Shown here piece after piece: positions 27,421-35,033 of a stretch of DNA of 64,000 bases. This DNA comes from an uncultured Lachnospiraceae bacterium (GTDB lineage: Bacteria; Bacillota; Clostridia; Lachnospirales; Lachnospiraceae). Each line of letters begins with the position of its first letter. Positions within the stretch are counted from its first letter, which is position 1. The translations under genes and the position numbers were made by a program. The stretch spans positions 21,741 to 85,740 of the forward strand of contig CAJTYJ010000010.1 in the NCBI GenBank assembly GCA_910583895.1, in the 5' to 3' direction. The notes beneath the pieces are model-generated. The model was not told the DNA's origin and ran no database searches. It was given only the letters and a program-made list of their open reading frames with translations.

Positions 27421-27798
27421 TCACTCTGCCAGAATCTCATCAACCAGCTGGATCAGTTCTATGGCGCTGTGGAAAACGTATTCCTGCCTTCCATCCTGCC
27501 AGATCAGTCTTCCCTGCCATGTATAATGTTCACGGAAAAGAATCTGGATGCAGAACACTGCCTTCCTGTCTGCGCTTCTGCTCTTCGGACGGACCAGAGG
27601 CAGCGGGCTGTCCAGGCAGTTTTCCAGGTCCAGAAGACTGTTCAAAAGCAATACCATCTGCGACAGACTTTCTAATTTTTCTTCTTTATTCAGCCTTGGA
27701 TGCTGCAGGTAACCATCCATAATGCCGTTATGATAGGATAATACGGTTACCACCGCTTCCCGGCTCTGGCAGGGAAGCATCTTCTCACAAAGCACCAT
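27421..27798 (-). CDS. Small uncharacterised leader-gene protein, operon 1 copy
   Basis: 125 residues, no recognised family. Its C-terminal half (FCIQILFREHYTWQGRLIW, then EYVFHSAIELIQLVDEI) aligns with the C-terminus of the protein at 54105-54641 (FWIRILYRQHTSWQGEVTW, EYFRSTLELIRLIHSAL), which holds the same first position in operon 2. A third, decayed copy lies at 32122-32238 in front of the BTAD regulator. It has no signal peptide or membrane segment. The position before adhesins and regulators suggests a regulatory role, but nothing in the sequence proves it. GAGGTG precedes the start. Confidence 0.75.
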   Translation of the reverse strand: MVLCEKMLPCQSREAVVTVLSYHNGIMDGYLQHPRLNKEEKLESLSQMVLLLNSLLDLENCLDSPLPLVRPKSRSADRKAVFCIQILFREHYTWQGRLIWQDGRQEYVFHSAIELIQLVDEILAE

Positions 27799-27831
27799 GT
27801 ATCGTCACCTCTTCCTCCCGTTTACGCTACC

Positions 27832-27855
27832 AATATAACAGGCTCAGGTTACCTG
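27832..27855 (-). promoter_or_regulatory. Possible promoter and palindrome of fibre operon 1
   Basis: On the minus strand an extended -10 box TGT-TATATT occurs about 35 bases before the first gene (27837-27832), without a good -35 hexamer. Just upstream is an 11-base palindrome CAGGTTACCTG (27845-27855). A weak -35 next to a palindrome suggests an activator-dependent promoter. No inversion-type repeats are seen here, unlike operon 2. Confidence 0.4.
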
Positions 27856-27926
27856 CCGGTTATTTTTCCGGTTTCGTTGACAGTTTTCTTTTGGCAGACC
27901 ATATGGAACATTCCGGCTCTGTGCAC

Positions 27927-27971
27927 AAAAACAGCCGGCTCCAGAGGTTTTGATCCTCCGGCACCGGCTGT
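27927..27971 (-). terminator. Terminator of the lepB gene
   Basis: A long stem (ACAGCCGG... / ...CCGGCTGT, about 16 bp with mismatches) lies between lepB and operon 1. On the minus strand it is followed by TTTTG. It separates the transcription of lepB from that of the adhesin operon. Confidence 0.85.
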
Positions 27972-28021
27972 TCTCTGCCTGTACTTCATAATAAGATTTA
28001 TTCTGCTGTCCGTATGGACAT

Positions 28022-28567
28022 TTACAGCCCCTTCACATACCCCCACCCTCCATGAAACAAGAGCTTTCCCTTGATCTGGCCTCTGCCGACCACACCGAAG
28101 CTTCTGGAATCCATGGAAATCTCCCGGTTATCGCCCATCACAAAGATCTGCCCCTTTTGAAGGCGAAAGGGATAGCGGACTGCTCCCGGCTGAGGATGGG
28201 TCTCTCCCTGGATATATGTCTCCTCCAAAGGGGCCCCATTTACATACACGGTTCCGTCTTTGATATCAATCAGATCTCCTTCCAGCGCAATGATGCGCTT
28301 TACATAATATTCCCCGGAAGGAATCCGCACTGACACCACATCTCCTTTTTGATAGTCCTGATTCAGCCGAAAGTACATGACCAGTTCTCCGCTGTGGAGC
28401 GTCGGCTCCATGGAATCTCCGTTCACAAAAGAAAATCCAATCACCAGCCGGAGCGAAAAAAAGACCACAATCAGAAGAAGTATAAATTTTTTTGCATCCA
28501 TCAGCCATCCATATTTCAGACCGTCGTATCTGCCATGCAGTTTCTTGTTTCTATTTTGCGTCCCCAT
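28022..28567 (-). CDS. lepB: Type I signal peptidase (LepB/SipS type, S26A)
   Basis: 181 residues with one membrane segment (about 26-46), Ser52 in GDSMEPTL and Lys90 in YYVKRIIALEGD, plus the GDNREISMDSR box near the end. The Ser-Lys dyad marks the general bacterial enzyme, different from the two SipW-like enzymes nearby. It probably cleaves leaders of the Sec-exported pilins. The start is placed at 28567 because AGGAGG lies eight bases upstream; the longer frame begins with GTG. It is a single-gene unit with its own promoter and terminator. Confidence 0.93.
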   Translation of the reverse strand: MGTQNRNKKLHGRYDGLKYGWLMDAKKFILLLIVVFFSLRLVIGFSFVNGDSMEPTLHSGELVMYFRLNQDYQKGDVVSVRIPSGEYYVKRIIALEGDLIDIKDGTVYVNGAPLEETYIQGETHPQPGAVRYPFRLQKGQIFVMGDNREISMDSRSFGVVGRGQIKGKLLFHGGWGYVKGL

Positions 28568-28662
28568 CTTTCCCGCCTCCTGGTTCTCCTTCACTCACCC
28601 GACATGACTGCTCCTGGTTTCAGCTGATTTTCCTTCTACCAGATATCCAGTCAATCATAATC

Positions 28663-28691
28663 ATTCTAGCACTCCTTTTTTTGCTTGCCAA
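28663..28691 (-). promoter_or_regulatory. SigA-type promoter of lepB
   Basis: On the minus strand TTGGCA (28691-28686), 17 bases, TAGAAT (28668-28663) preceded by TGC, an extended -10 box. Confidence 0.75.
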
Positions 28692-28722
28692 CAAATTTTG
28701 TATTTTATACTTGGAAAGTTTA

Positions 28723-28731
28723 TGCTATACT
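28723..28731 (+). promoter_or_regulatory. Extended -10 promoter of the GGDEF-sigma-antisigma operon
   Basis: TGC-TATACT at 28723-28731 on the plus strand, about 115 bases before the first start codon. The -35 region (TTTTAT) is a poor match. It is divergent from the lepB promoter. Confidence 0.5.
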
Positions 28732-28847
28732 GTCTCTAAACACTCATTTTCGCGCGCCGCAGTACGCCGCGCTGTCACAGGAAAGCCTGATGCTTTATCT
28801 GCAGCAGCTTTCCAGTCAAGAAAACACCTGTGAGGAGCATTTTTCAA

Positions 28848-29564
28848 ATGAAAAAGACCGATTTTATTTATAAAACCATCCAACTGGTTCTGTTCATTGT
28901 GCTGACAGCCTGCTGTCTGGGCATCCTCCTCCTGGATGAACGAGTCTACCACCTGGTTGCATCTGATCCGTCCTTTCGCATCCTCGGCGTCCTGCTCTGG
29001 CTGGCCCTTGGGTTCTCCTTTGTCTTTATCTATCGGGATTTTCAATATTTTTCCAATTCCCGCAAAGATTTTTGGGAGCTGGACTATGCGGTCCATTCCG
29101 ATCCGCTTTCGGGGCTGGCGAACCGGTTCAGCTGCGATGTGATGATTGAAAAATACCTGGACAAACCCATCCCGGAAAATCTGGGCTGTATCATGTTTGA
29201 TCTGACCAACATCCACGATACCAACAAGCATTATGGTCATATCCAGGGAAATCAGCTGATTCGGGATTTTTCCAATATCCTGCATCTTGCATCCACCAAC
29301 ATGTGTTTTGTGGGACGAAACGGCGGAAACAAATTCCTGGCCCTTTTTGAGGACGGCAATTCCTACCAAATGGACAGCTTTCTGAAAAAGCTGGATCAGA
29401 TGGTTCAATCTTACAACCAGGACCCGGCCAACCGTCTCCGGATCGAATACCGCTGCGGCACCGCATTCCATGAAGGTGAGGAAGTTAAGACCATCACGGA
29501 CCTGATTGCACTTTCCAACCGGCGGATCGTCCGGCAGGACCAGAGAGAGGGACAACCGATATGA
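28848..29564 (+). CDS. Membrane protein with degenerate GGDEF domain
   Basis: 238 residues. Two membrane segments (about 8-28 and 38-58) are followed by a diguanylate-cyclase fold: DPLSGLANRFSCDVMIEKYL, LGCIMFDLTNIHDTNKHYGHIQGNQLI, then GRNGGNKFLALFED where active enzymes have the GGDEF motif. The central Asp and Glu are replaced by Asn and Lys, so synthesis of c-di-GMP is unlikely; a nucleotide-sensing or protein-binding role is more probable. It overlaps the ECF sigma gene in ATGA, suggesting that it helps control that factor. The start at 28848 has GAGGAG ten bases upstream; an upstream in-frame GTG is less likely. Confidence 0.88.
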   Translation: MKKTDFIYKTIQLVLFIVLTACCLGILLLDERVYHLVASDPSFRILGVLLWLALGFSFVFIYRDFQYFSNSRKDFWELDYAVHSDPLSGLANRFSCDVMIEKYLDKPIPENLGCIMFDLTNIHDTNKHYGHIQGNQLIRDFSNILHLASTNMCFVGRNGGNKFLALFEDGNSYQMDSFLKKLDQMVQSYNQDPANRLRIEYRCGTAFHEGEEVKTITDLIALSNRRIVRQDQREGQPI

Positions 29565-30127
29565 GAGCAAACCTTGACCAGCAATATATTGCATCTTTGG
29601 CGGACTATGCCCGCAGCGGAGACAGCGATGCCTTTGCAGAACTTTTTATGTCAACCTGCCAGATGCAGTACCGTTTTGCCCTGGGTTACCTGAAGGATGA
29701 AGAAAAGGCAAAAGAAGCAGTCCGCGATACCTATGTCATCGTTTTGAAGAATATCGCGGCCCTGAGAGATCCGAATCTTTTTCTGTCCTGGTTAAGTCAG
29801 ATCAGTTTTCGGGTCTGCCTTGGACTTCGGGAAAAGAGCCGGGGTGCTCTGGACGAAACGTCGTTTGATGATGAGGAAGAGCTGAAGCGTCAGCCCATGG
29901 AAGAACTGAATCCCGAAGAGTGCTCGGTCCGGATCGACGGGCAGGAATTTATCATCCGACAGGTCATGAGCCTTCCCTTCACAGAGGCGCAGGTGGTCAT
30001 CCTGCGGTATTATAACCAGCTCGAACTTTGGGATATCTCCAGACTGATGGACCTTAGAACCGGCACCGTGAAACGGCATCTGGCCAACGGCCGCAGAAAG
30101 CTTCGGCAGTTATCGAAACAGCACTAG
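29561..30127 (+). CDS. ECF-type RNA polymerase sigma factor
   Basis: 188 residues. Region 2 is seen in AFAELFMSTCQMQYRFALGYLKDEEKAKEAVRDTYVIVLKNI, and region 4 in LPFTEAQVVILRYYNQLELWDISRLMDLRTGTVKRHLANGRRKL with a helix-turn-helix at about 155-175. Regions 1.1 and 3 are absent, as in the ECF group. It is cotranscribed with the degenerate GGDEF protein upstream and a membrane protein downstream that is probably its anti-sigma factor. It lies between the two fibre operons, which are natural candidate targets. Confidence 0.92.
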   Translation: MRANLDQQYIASLADYARSGDSDAFAELFMSTCQMQYRFALGYLKDEEKAKEAVRDTYVIVLKNIAALRDPNLFLSWLSQISFRVCLGLREKSRGALDETSFDDEEELKRQPMEELNPEECSVRIDGQEFIIRQVMSLPFTEAQVVILRYYNQLELWDISRLMDLRTGTVKRHLANGRRKLRQLSKQH

Positions 30128-30143
30128 AAAGGAGGAAGCTTTT

Positions 30144-30866
30144 ATGATCCGGACTTTCCTGAAAAGATTTTCCAAACCGGCTTTGGATCCCCAGACCGCC
30201 GAGGAAATCCTAAAGGAAGTATTTCAGCTGTGCGGCAAAGAACCGAACCCAACTCCTACCGAGATCCTTTTGTCCTACCGGAATTACCGGCAGGAGCGTT
30301 ATGCACTCCAACGCCATGTCCTGGACATTGTGCTGGTCCTTTTCTTCCTTTTACCGCTGCTTTTCGTACTGCCGGCATTTTCACTGGCTCCGGACAGCGA
30401 CTCTGAACCCGGCAGGCCGGTCTATAACATCAAGGTACACACGTTCCTTCCCATCACCCGGGTAACGGCTGCTGTCGACGGGTACAACGTCTCTGTATAC
30501 GAAACGGACCACCACACCTATTCTCTGGAGCCAACCCGCAACGGGAATCTGACCGTGACCGTCACACTGGCCAACAATCAGTACGTGACCCGTGAAATCC
30601 TGGTGGACGACGTGGACCGGGAGGCACCCAGGCTTGCTTCCAGCCGGCAGGCCCAGGGACATCTCTTTTTGTATTTTACCGACAACGCTTCCGGAATCTA
30701 TTATGACGGGATCTATGCACTGGACGCGGACGGTCAGCGGACAGAGCCCCTCTCCTTTGACCCAAAGACCGGATGCGTAGAATTTCTATGTCCAAAGAGC
30801 ACCGTCAGTATCTACATACCGGATCTGAGCGGAAACCAGCTTCAGCTGGTAGTGTCCGTTACCTGA
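30144..30866 (+). CDS. Single-pass membrane protein, probable anti-sigma factor
   Basis: 240 residues. A cytoplasmic segment of about 65 residues precedes one membrane helix (IVLVLFFLLPLLFVLPAFS) and an external beta-rich domain of about 150 residues (VTAAVDGYNVSVYE, LTVTVTLANNQYVTREI). Topology and position directly after the ECF gene, with a GGAGG site 17 bp from its stop, fit an anti-sigma partner. No zinc-binding anti-sigma motif is seen, so the assignment rests on context. A terminator follows. Confidence 0.75.
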   Translation: MIRTFLKRFSKPALDPQTAEEILKEVFQLCGKEPNPTPTEILLSYRNYRQERYALQRHVLDIVLVLFFLLPLLFVLPAFSLAPDSDSEPGRPVYNIKVHTFLPITRVTAAVDGYNVSVYETDHHTYSLEPTRNGNLTVTVTLANNQYVTREILVDDVDREAPRLASSRQAQGHLFLYFTDNASGIYYDGIYALDADGQRTEPLSFDPKTGCVEFLCPKSTVSIYIPDLSGNQLQLVVSVT

Positions 30867-30875
30867 ACGCATTTG

Positions 30876-30909
30876 AAAAAAGCGCCAGCAGAAAGCTGAC
30901 GCCTTTTTT
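30876..30909. terminator. Bidirectional terminator between convergent operons
   Basis: An 8-bp stem GCGCCAGC / GCTGACGC (one mismatch or G-U pair) with loop AGAAA is flanked by a run of A on the left and TTTTTT on the right, so it works for both the anti-sigma operon and the BTAD regulator. Confidence 0.85.
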
Positions 30910-32098
30910 ACGATACTTGAATATGCCCTGCATCCAGAGAAGTTACCCGAAAAGTAATGCACGCCCTGGAATGAGAATACGCTTTGTGAAACATACGGTC
31001 AATCCGTTCCATGACTGTCCGGGCGTTCTCTTCAGAAGCCCCGGTCAGCATCAAGATGTAAGAACTTGCATCCAGACGTGCCACCGGATCTCCGGTCCTG
31101 AGACCCTCCAGGAGAACCCGCTCCAGTCTTCTGGCATCCGTTGTCGGCGTCACCTTGTTGCCAAGGCTGACTACTACAAGAGAGGAGCTGTGACCGGATC
31201 GCTCCAGATGACGCTTCTCCAGCGCCACGATGCTCTGAAACACACCAAAAGTACAGAAAAATGCATGGTTTTCCCCTTCTCCTTCTGCCACCAGTTTCAA
31301 GATGTCCAGACTGTCCATATTGTTCTGGCACATGCTGTCTGCCAGTACATGAATCTGCTCCACGTGCTCCGCAGGTTCGATCTCAAACTCTTCCCACAAC
31401 ATTTCCCGGAAAGTCTGATAAGTCTCCACCGCCCGCTCCGGATGGCCCATGGAAATCAGCGCCTGCATCTGGTATACAATGAAGGTATCCGTGCCAAAAT
31501 CCACGGCAGACGCCTGTTCACAGATACTGATCATCTCTGTCCAGCGTTCCTGTTCCTGCAGAAGAGGAAGTACCATCTTGCAGATATCCAGATACAGGGT
31601 CTGATAGTACCGCCTCAGAGAGACTGCCCAGTCGCTGTCGTTGCCGGACAGAAAATCTCCTTTGTACAAAGACAAAGCCCGAAGCAGAATCTCCAGATAA
31701 TCTTTTCCCGACCGTTTCCTTGCTTCCAGACATACCTGCTCAAACTCTTCGCAGTCCAGCTGCAGCCGAACAGAAGGGTTCCATGCATAGCACCCCTGTA
31801 ATGTCAGAATCAGGCTTTTCTGTTCCGGAAACATCAGTTTCAGCAGACTTCGCACTTTGAAAATCATATTCTTCAGCGCATTGGCCGGATCGCTGCTGTT
31901 GGCCTCCGGCCAAAACTGCCCGATCAGCTCCTCCGCTGATATGTTCCGTGCATGGTTCACAATGAGATACTGCAGAAAAGACAACACCTTCTTTCCTGCT
32001 TTTTTGGGAACCACACTGTTTTTTATCTGTCCGTCCCCGATCTCTCTACAGATGAACGCTCCAAGCAAATCAAACTGCAATATTTTCTTTTCTTTCAC
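30908..32098 (-). CDS. BTAD-domain transcriptional regulator with GGDEF-like C-terminus
   Basis: 396 residues. A winged-helix domain (about 1-100; LSFLQYLIVNHARNISAEEL, ALKNMIFKVRSLLK) is followed by a BTAD helical domain (about 108-250; ALSLYKGDFLSG, CEQASAVDFGTDTFIVYQ) as in SARP-type activators. The last 110 residues (SLVVVSLG, LRTGDPVARLDASSYILMLTG) resemble a GGDEF fold lacking the signature. The start is GTG with GTGAGGG upstream. The decayed small gene lies 24 bp upstream and the promoter of inversion element A points at this gene, so its expression may be phase-variable. It is a candidate activator of the fibre operons (inference). Confidence 0.88.
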   Translation of the reverse strand: MKEKKILQFDLLGAFICREIGDGQIKNSVVPKKAGKKVLSFLQYLIVNHARNISAEELIGQFWPEANSSDPANALKNMIFKVRSLLKLMFPEQKSLILTLQGCYAWNPSVRLQLDCEEFEQVCLEARKRSGKDYLEILLRALSLYKGDFLSGNDSDWAVSLRRYYQTLYLDICKMVLPLLQEQERWTEMISICEQASAVDFGTDTFIVYQMQALISMGHPERAVETYQTFREMLWEEFEIEPAEHVEQIHVLADSMCQNNMDSLDILKLVAEGEGENHAFFCTFGVFQSIVALEKRHLERSGHSSSLVVVSLGNKVTPTTDARRLERVLLEGLRTGDPVARLDASSYILMLTGASEENARTVMERIDRMFHKAYSHSRACITFRVTSLDAGHIQVS

Positions 32099-32121
32099 TA
32101 TCCCTCACCCCGGAAGATCCT

Positions 32122-32238
32122 TCAGTAATCGTTTTTATCCAATACAATATCCATAAGCCCGATCAGCTCCATTGCACTCCTGAAGTACTTCTTTTTCTGT
32201 CCATCCGCCTGCGTTATCGCTCCATCCGCCCAAATGGC
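32122..32238 (-). pseudogene. Decayed third copy of the small leader-gene family
   Basis: Read on the minus strand, this open remnant gives WADGAITQADGQKKKYFRS then AMELIGLMDIVL, aligning with the C-terminus of the 54105-54641 protein (SWQGEVTWVERQKKEYFRS). An in-frame stop lies just upstream at 32239-32241, and no frame upstream restores a clear match or a start with a ribosome site, so the N-terminal part is lost or scrambled by frameshifts. It ends 24 bp before the BTAD start, so the ancestral order was probably promoter, small gene, BTAD regulator. Confidence 0.7.
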
Positions 32239-32437
32239 TCAAAAGCGACGAAAAAGGAACCGTTCCGGCCCCCTACCGGTGATATGGACTCCCCTCCTGA
32301 CGCTCTTCCCCATAGAAATCCGCACAGAGATGACCATCTTGGGAACGATACCGGATCCGACCTGTCGAACTGTTCCAGAAATTCATCATAGATCTCTGCC
32401 CTTCTTCCGCTTGACGCACAGACAGTTTTTACAGAAA

Positions 32438-32466
32438 ATAACGCAAAGGCGTATAATTTGCGACAC
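32438..32466. repeat. Left recombination-type site of inversion element A
   Basis: 29-base site of form ATAA-CGCAAAGGCG-TATAATTTGCG-ACAC. Its last 25 bases (32442-32466) are a perfect inverted copy of 33800-33824 beyond the recombinase gene. The inner arms CGCAAA / TTTGCG are themselves complementary, as expected for two recombinase monomers bound around a 9-base core. Confidence 0.75.
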
Positions 32467-32492
32467 GAAGGGTTCTGCCTGTTTTTTGTATC

Positions 32493-32521
32493 ATTATACT
32501 CGGTTCCCCTCTGTTTTGCAA
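32493..32521 (-). promoter_or_regulatory. Outward promoter of element A, pointing to the BTAD regulator
   Basis: On the minus strand TTGCAA (32521-32516), exactly 17 bases, TATAAT (32498-32493), a near-consensus SigA promoter. The -10 box ends 27 bases from the left repeat. Sequence from the -35 box to the AAAAACAG stretch after the -10 box closely matches the promoter in element B. Confidence 0.85.
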
Positions 32522-32557
32522 TAGATTCGTCAGAAAATTCAACATTTGGCGTGAAAC

Positions 32558-32570
32558 AAGAACGGTTCTT
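32558..32570. promoter_or_regulatory. Operator-like palindrome upstream of the recombinase gene
   Basis: A perfect 6-1-6 palindrome, AAGAAC-G-GTTCTT, 41 bases before the recombinase start. It could be a repressor or autoregulatory site; no matching regulator is identified. Confidence 0.35.
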
Positions 32571-32610
32571 CCGGTAGACTTAAAGATAAAAAACGGAGGT
32601 ACTGTTACTT

Positions 32611-33726
32611 ATGAGAAAAAAGGAAAATATTTTTCTAAGGAAAGACGGACGCTTTGAAGCACGTTACGCAAAAGGAAGAAATGAGAACGGAAAGCTGATC
32701 TATGGCTTTTGCTACGGCAGAACTTACGAGGAGGCCAGAAACAAACTTCTTCTCGCCCGAAAGGCATTAGAAACGTCCACGGGCTGTACCGATCACAGAT
32801 CACAAACGTTTTCGTACTACAGCAAAAACTGGCTCTCCACCAACAGTCTGCGCCTGAAAGCATCTACCCGTGCCAAATATCAGGCGGACATCGAAAACCA
32901 TATCAATCCTTTTTTTGGGGAACAAAGACCCGATGAAATCACCTCTGAGAAAATTGACAACTTCACCCACATCCTGTTGTATGAGAAACAGCTGTCTGCC
33001 AAAACCGTACGGAATATCCTGGCTTTGTTTCATTCTATTTATATGTACATCGGCAAAAGGGGAGCCCAGACATTGCCGAATCCTGAGATTATTTATCCCA
33101 AAGAACCAAAGAAAATAGTACGGGTGCTGGATAGAAATGAAGAAAAACTTCTGACCCTATATTTGGCCAGAGAAATGGATCTGTGCAAATTTGGTGTCTA
33201 TATCGCTCTGCGCACCGGACTTCGGATCGGAGAAGTATGTGCCTTAAGATGGAAGGACATCTCTATGAATGCCCATACGATTTCCATTCGGCACACCGTC
33301 CAAAGGATCAAAAATCCGGATCAGCAGGATAAGTTTAAAACGAAAGTCGTAATTGGGTCCCCAAAAAGCTACAGTTCCTGCCGGACCATTCCCCTGATGC
33401 CGGACATTGCCGTATTGTGTAACCGCTTTTTCCCGGATAATCCGGAGAGCTTTGTTCTGACGGGAACCAATCAGTGTATGGAACCCCGAAAGCTTCAGCG
33501 CCGGCTGAAAACTTACACAGAAGACTGCAGCATTCAGGAAATCCATTTTCATACCCTTCGTCATACCTTTGCTACCCGATGCATAGAAGTTGGATTTGAT
33601 GTAAAAACATTAAGTGAAATTCTGGGACATTCTAATACTTCCATCACTTTGAATCAATATGTTCATCCTAATCTGGACCAGAAACGAGAAAACATGAATC
33701 GGCTGAAGACCATGATATACTTTTAA
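32611..33726 (+). CDS. Tyrosine recombinase / integrase, candidate DNA invertase
   Basis: 371 residues. An N-terminal arm-binding-like domain (LRKDGRFEARYAKGRNENGK, about 9-52), a SAM-like core-binding domain (about 65-150) and a catalytic domain with Arg205 (RTGLRIGEV), Lys252 (SPKSYSS), His314 and Arg317 (HTLRHTFATR), His340 (LGHSN) and nucleophile Tyr350 (NQYVHP), all present. The architecture is that of Tn916/phage-type integrases, but no excisionase or other element genes adjoin. The gene lies inside inverted repeats and is the only recombinase in the window, so it is the obvious candidate for flipping elements A and B. GGAGG precedes the ATG by 13 bases. The right repeat is its terminator. 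Confidence 0.93.
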   Translation: MRKKENIFLRKDGRFEARYAKGRNENGKLIYGFCYGRTYEEARNKLLLARKALETSTGCTDHRSQTFSYYSKNWLSTNSLRLKASTRAKYQADIENHINPFFGEQRPDEITSEKIDNFTHILLYEKQLSAKTVRNILALFHSIYMYIGKRGAQTLPNPEIIYPKEPKKIVRVLDRNEEKLLTLYLAREMDLCKFGVYIALRTGLRIGEVCALRWKDISMNAHTISIRHTVQRIKNPDQQDKFKTKVVIGSPKSYSSCRTIPLMPDIAVLCNRFFPDNPESFVLTGTNQCMEPRKLQRRLKTYTEDCSIQEIHFHTLRHTFATRCIEVGFDVKTLSEILGHSNTSITLNQYVHPNLDQKRENMNRLKTMIYF

Positions 33727-33799
33727 CAAAGCCGTCAGATAAGCAGTCAAATCACAGTCAAAAAAAAATACACTCCCTCTATGGAAGCACTTTCAGAAG

Positions 33800-33836
33800 G
33801 TGTCGCAAATTATACGCCTTTGCGACACTTTTTTTT
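33800..33836 (+). terminator. Right site of element A, also terminator of the recombinase gene
   Basis: Fully symmetric 29-base site: GTGTCGCAAA, nine bases, TTTGCGACAC (33800-33828). Its first 25 bases are the inverted copy of the left site. A run of T follows at once, making a 10-bp stem intrinsic terminator for the recombinase transcript. One sequence thus seems to serve both recombination and termination. Confidence 0.8.
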
Positions 33837-33897
33837 GCAAATAACCATCTTTTCTCTGTCACTTTTCTCCGCTTACAGTCAAATCCATTCTGCATAG

Positions 33898-33948
33898 AAA
33901 AACCCCTTTACGCAGATTTGAATTCTTTTCTGCCTAAAGGGGTTTTTC
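33898..33948. terminator. Bidirectional terminator at the end of fibre operon 2
   Basis: Outer stem AAAAACCCCTTTA / TAAAGGGGTTTTT with an inner GCAGA / TCTGC pair gives a long hairpin flanked by A and T tracts. It terminates operon 2 on the minus strand and would also stop plus-strand transcription leaving element A. Confidence 0.9.
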
Positions 33949-33977
33949 TTTCCTTTATTTTCAGACTGTCTTTTCTC

Positions 33978-35033
33978 TTACTGGTCTTTTTTACGTCTTT
34001 TCAGACACAGAATCAGCATGGCCAGCAGGGCGATGGCTGCCACTCCGGCGATGGCGACGGCTCCGGCGATATGTCTGGTGCCCTGGGTGTTTTCATTCCC
34101 TTCTGCGCCTGACAGCGGCACATCTTCATCGTCTAACTCCTGAAGCTCCTGGGGGCCTTCTGTCTGAGGAACATCTCCGCCTGGAGCTGCAATGCCGTCC
34201 CCGTCTCCTTCAGCCGAAGCATCCGCATCCCCGGTCTGAGTTTCCCCGATGGCCGCTCCATTGCCGGCGCCTCCTCCGGTTCCTGCCGGCGCATCCCCGG
34301 CCGCTGTACCCGTCTGGGGGCCCTGAGCCGTTCCCGTGCCTTCTGTCCCGCCAGACGGAGTATCTTCCCCTCCTTCTGCATCTGTACCTCCGCCGCCTGT
34401 TGTACCGCCTCCTCTGGATACTTTTGCATACGTAAAGGTGAAAACATTCTCCGCTGCATTGGCTGACAGGGTACGGGTCAGATTATAAGCCTGCGGTTCA
34501 TACCCTTCCACATACAAAAAGGCGATCACCGGGCGGTCTCCCACATTGCCATAGTAAGTCCGGCTGGGTGCTAAGGTATTCCCGGCAGTATCCTGATAGT
34601 TGACTACATAGGACGTCATATCTCCCCGGATTCCGTAAGCCACCACATATTCCTGGTCTCCAGTCACCGCAAAGGAAGACATGCCCACCGTGTCGTTGTC
34701 CCGTCCGCTCAGACGAATTCCTTTGACATAATACTTGCTGTTCTCCTCCAGCGTCACCGCACCATCCATGGCGGCATCAAAGTTGACCCGGTCTCCGAAC
34801 TGAAGACCGCTGACCACGATCGCAGAGCCCTGCACATGGATCTGATAGGCAGATCCGGTCTTTGCATTGTCCACGTTTACATGCCCTTTGCCTGTGAAGG
34901 TACCATGGTTGCCTGTATAAAAAGTCACCTGATAGGTATAGGGATTCTCTGCCGCATACACGCTTCCTTCCCAGAGGGAAAGCATCAGACAGAGCGATAA
35001 AAAACAGGCAGCTATCTTTCCGATCCTACTCAT
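33978..35033 (-). CDS. MucBP-domain membrane-anchored surface protein (fibre operon 2)
   Basis: 351 residues, paralogue of 13771-14826. Signal peptide to about residue 28, beta domains with long identical stretches (NFDAAM, ENSKYYVKGIRLSGRDNDTV), the MucBP-like VVNYQDTAGNTLAPSRTYY unit, a long Gly/Thr/Glu-rich linker that differs from the operon 1 copy, then a conserved helix (VAIAGVAAIALLAMLI) and a basic tail. DVPLSGAEGN precedes the helix in place of LPxTG. The start overlaps the preceding stop by eight bases. Last gene of operon 2. Confidence 0.85.
   Translation of the reverse strand: MSRIGKIAACFLSLCLMLSLWEGSVYAAENPYTYQVTFYTGNHGTFTGKGHVNVDNAKTGSAYQIHVQGSAIVVSGLQFGDRVNFDAAMDGAVTLEENSKYYVKGIRLSGRDNDTVGMSSFAVTGDQEYVVAYGIRGDMTSYVVNYQDTAGNTLAPSRTYYGNVGDRPVIAFLYVEGYEPQAYNLTRTLSANAAENVFTFTYAKVSRGGGTTGGGGTDAEGGEDTPSGGTEGTGTAQGPQTGTAAGDAPAGTGGGAGNGAAIGETQTGDADASAEGDGDGIAAPGGDVPQTEGPQELQELDDEDVPLSGAEGNENTQGTRHIAGAVAIAGVAAIALLAMLILCLKRRKKDQ

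Larger units (their letters stand above)
32438..33828. mobile_element. Inversion element A: recombinase gene plus outward promoter between inverted repeats
   Basis: A 1.39-kb segment bounded by 25-bp perfect inverted repeats. It contains a tyrosine recombinase on the plus strand and, divergent from it, a promoter pointing left out of the element toward the BTAD regulator. No target-site duplication is visible outside the repeats, which argues against a simple transposon. If the recombinase acts on these repeats it would flip its own gene and the promoter together. Element B at 54728 is related but lacks the recombinase. Inversion is inferred, not observed. Confidence 0.65.

Noticed and set aside
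25831..27675. A 614-codon open frame on the plus strand, opposite the operon 1 adhesin
   Set aside because: It is the antisense of the acidic, repeat-bearing part of the adhesin, where codon bias keeps the opposite frame open. It has no ribosome site and no protein-like pattern.
32122..32238. An intact small gene in front of the BTAD regulator
   Set aside because: Only the C-terminal part aligns with its relatives; an in-frame stop lies just upstream and no alternative frame gives a full-length match.
32438..33828. Insertion sequence or integrative element with terminal inverted repeats
   Set aside because: The enzyme is a tyrosine recombinase, there is no target-site duplication outside the repeats, no excisionase or cargo genes, and the repeats are internally symmetric, as recombination sites are.
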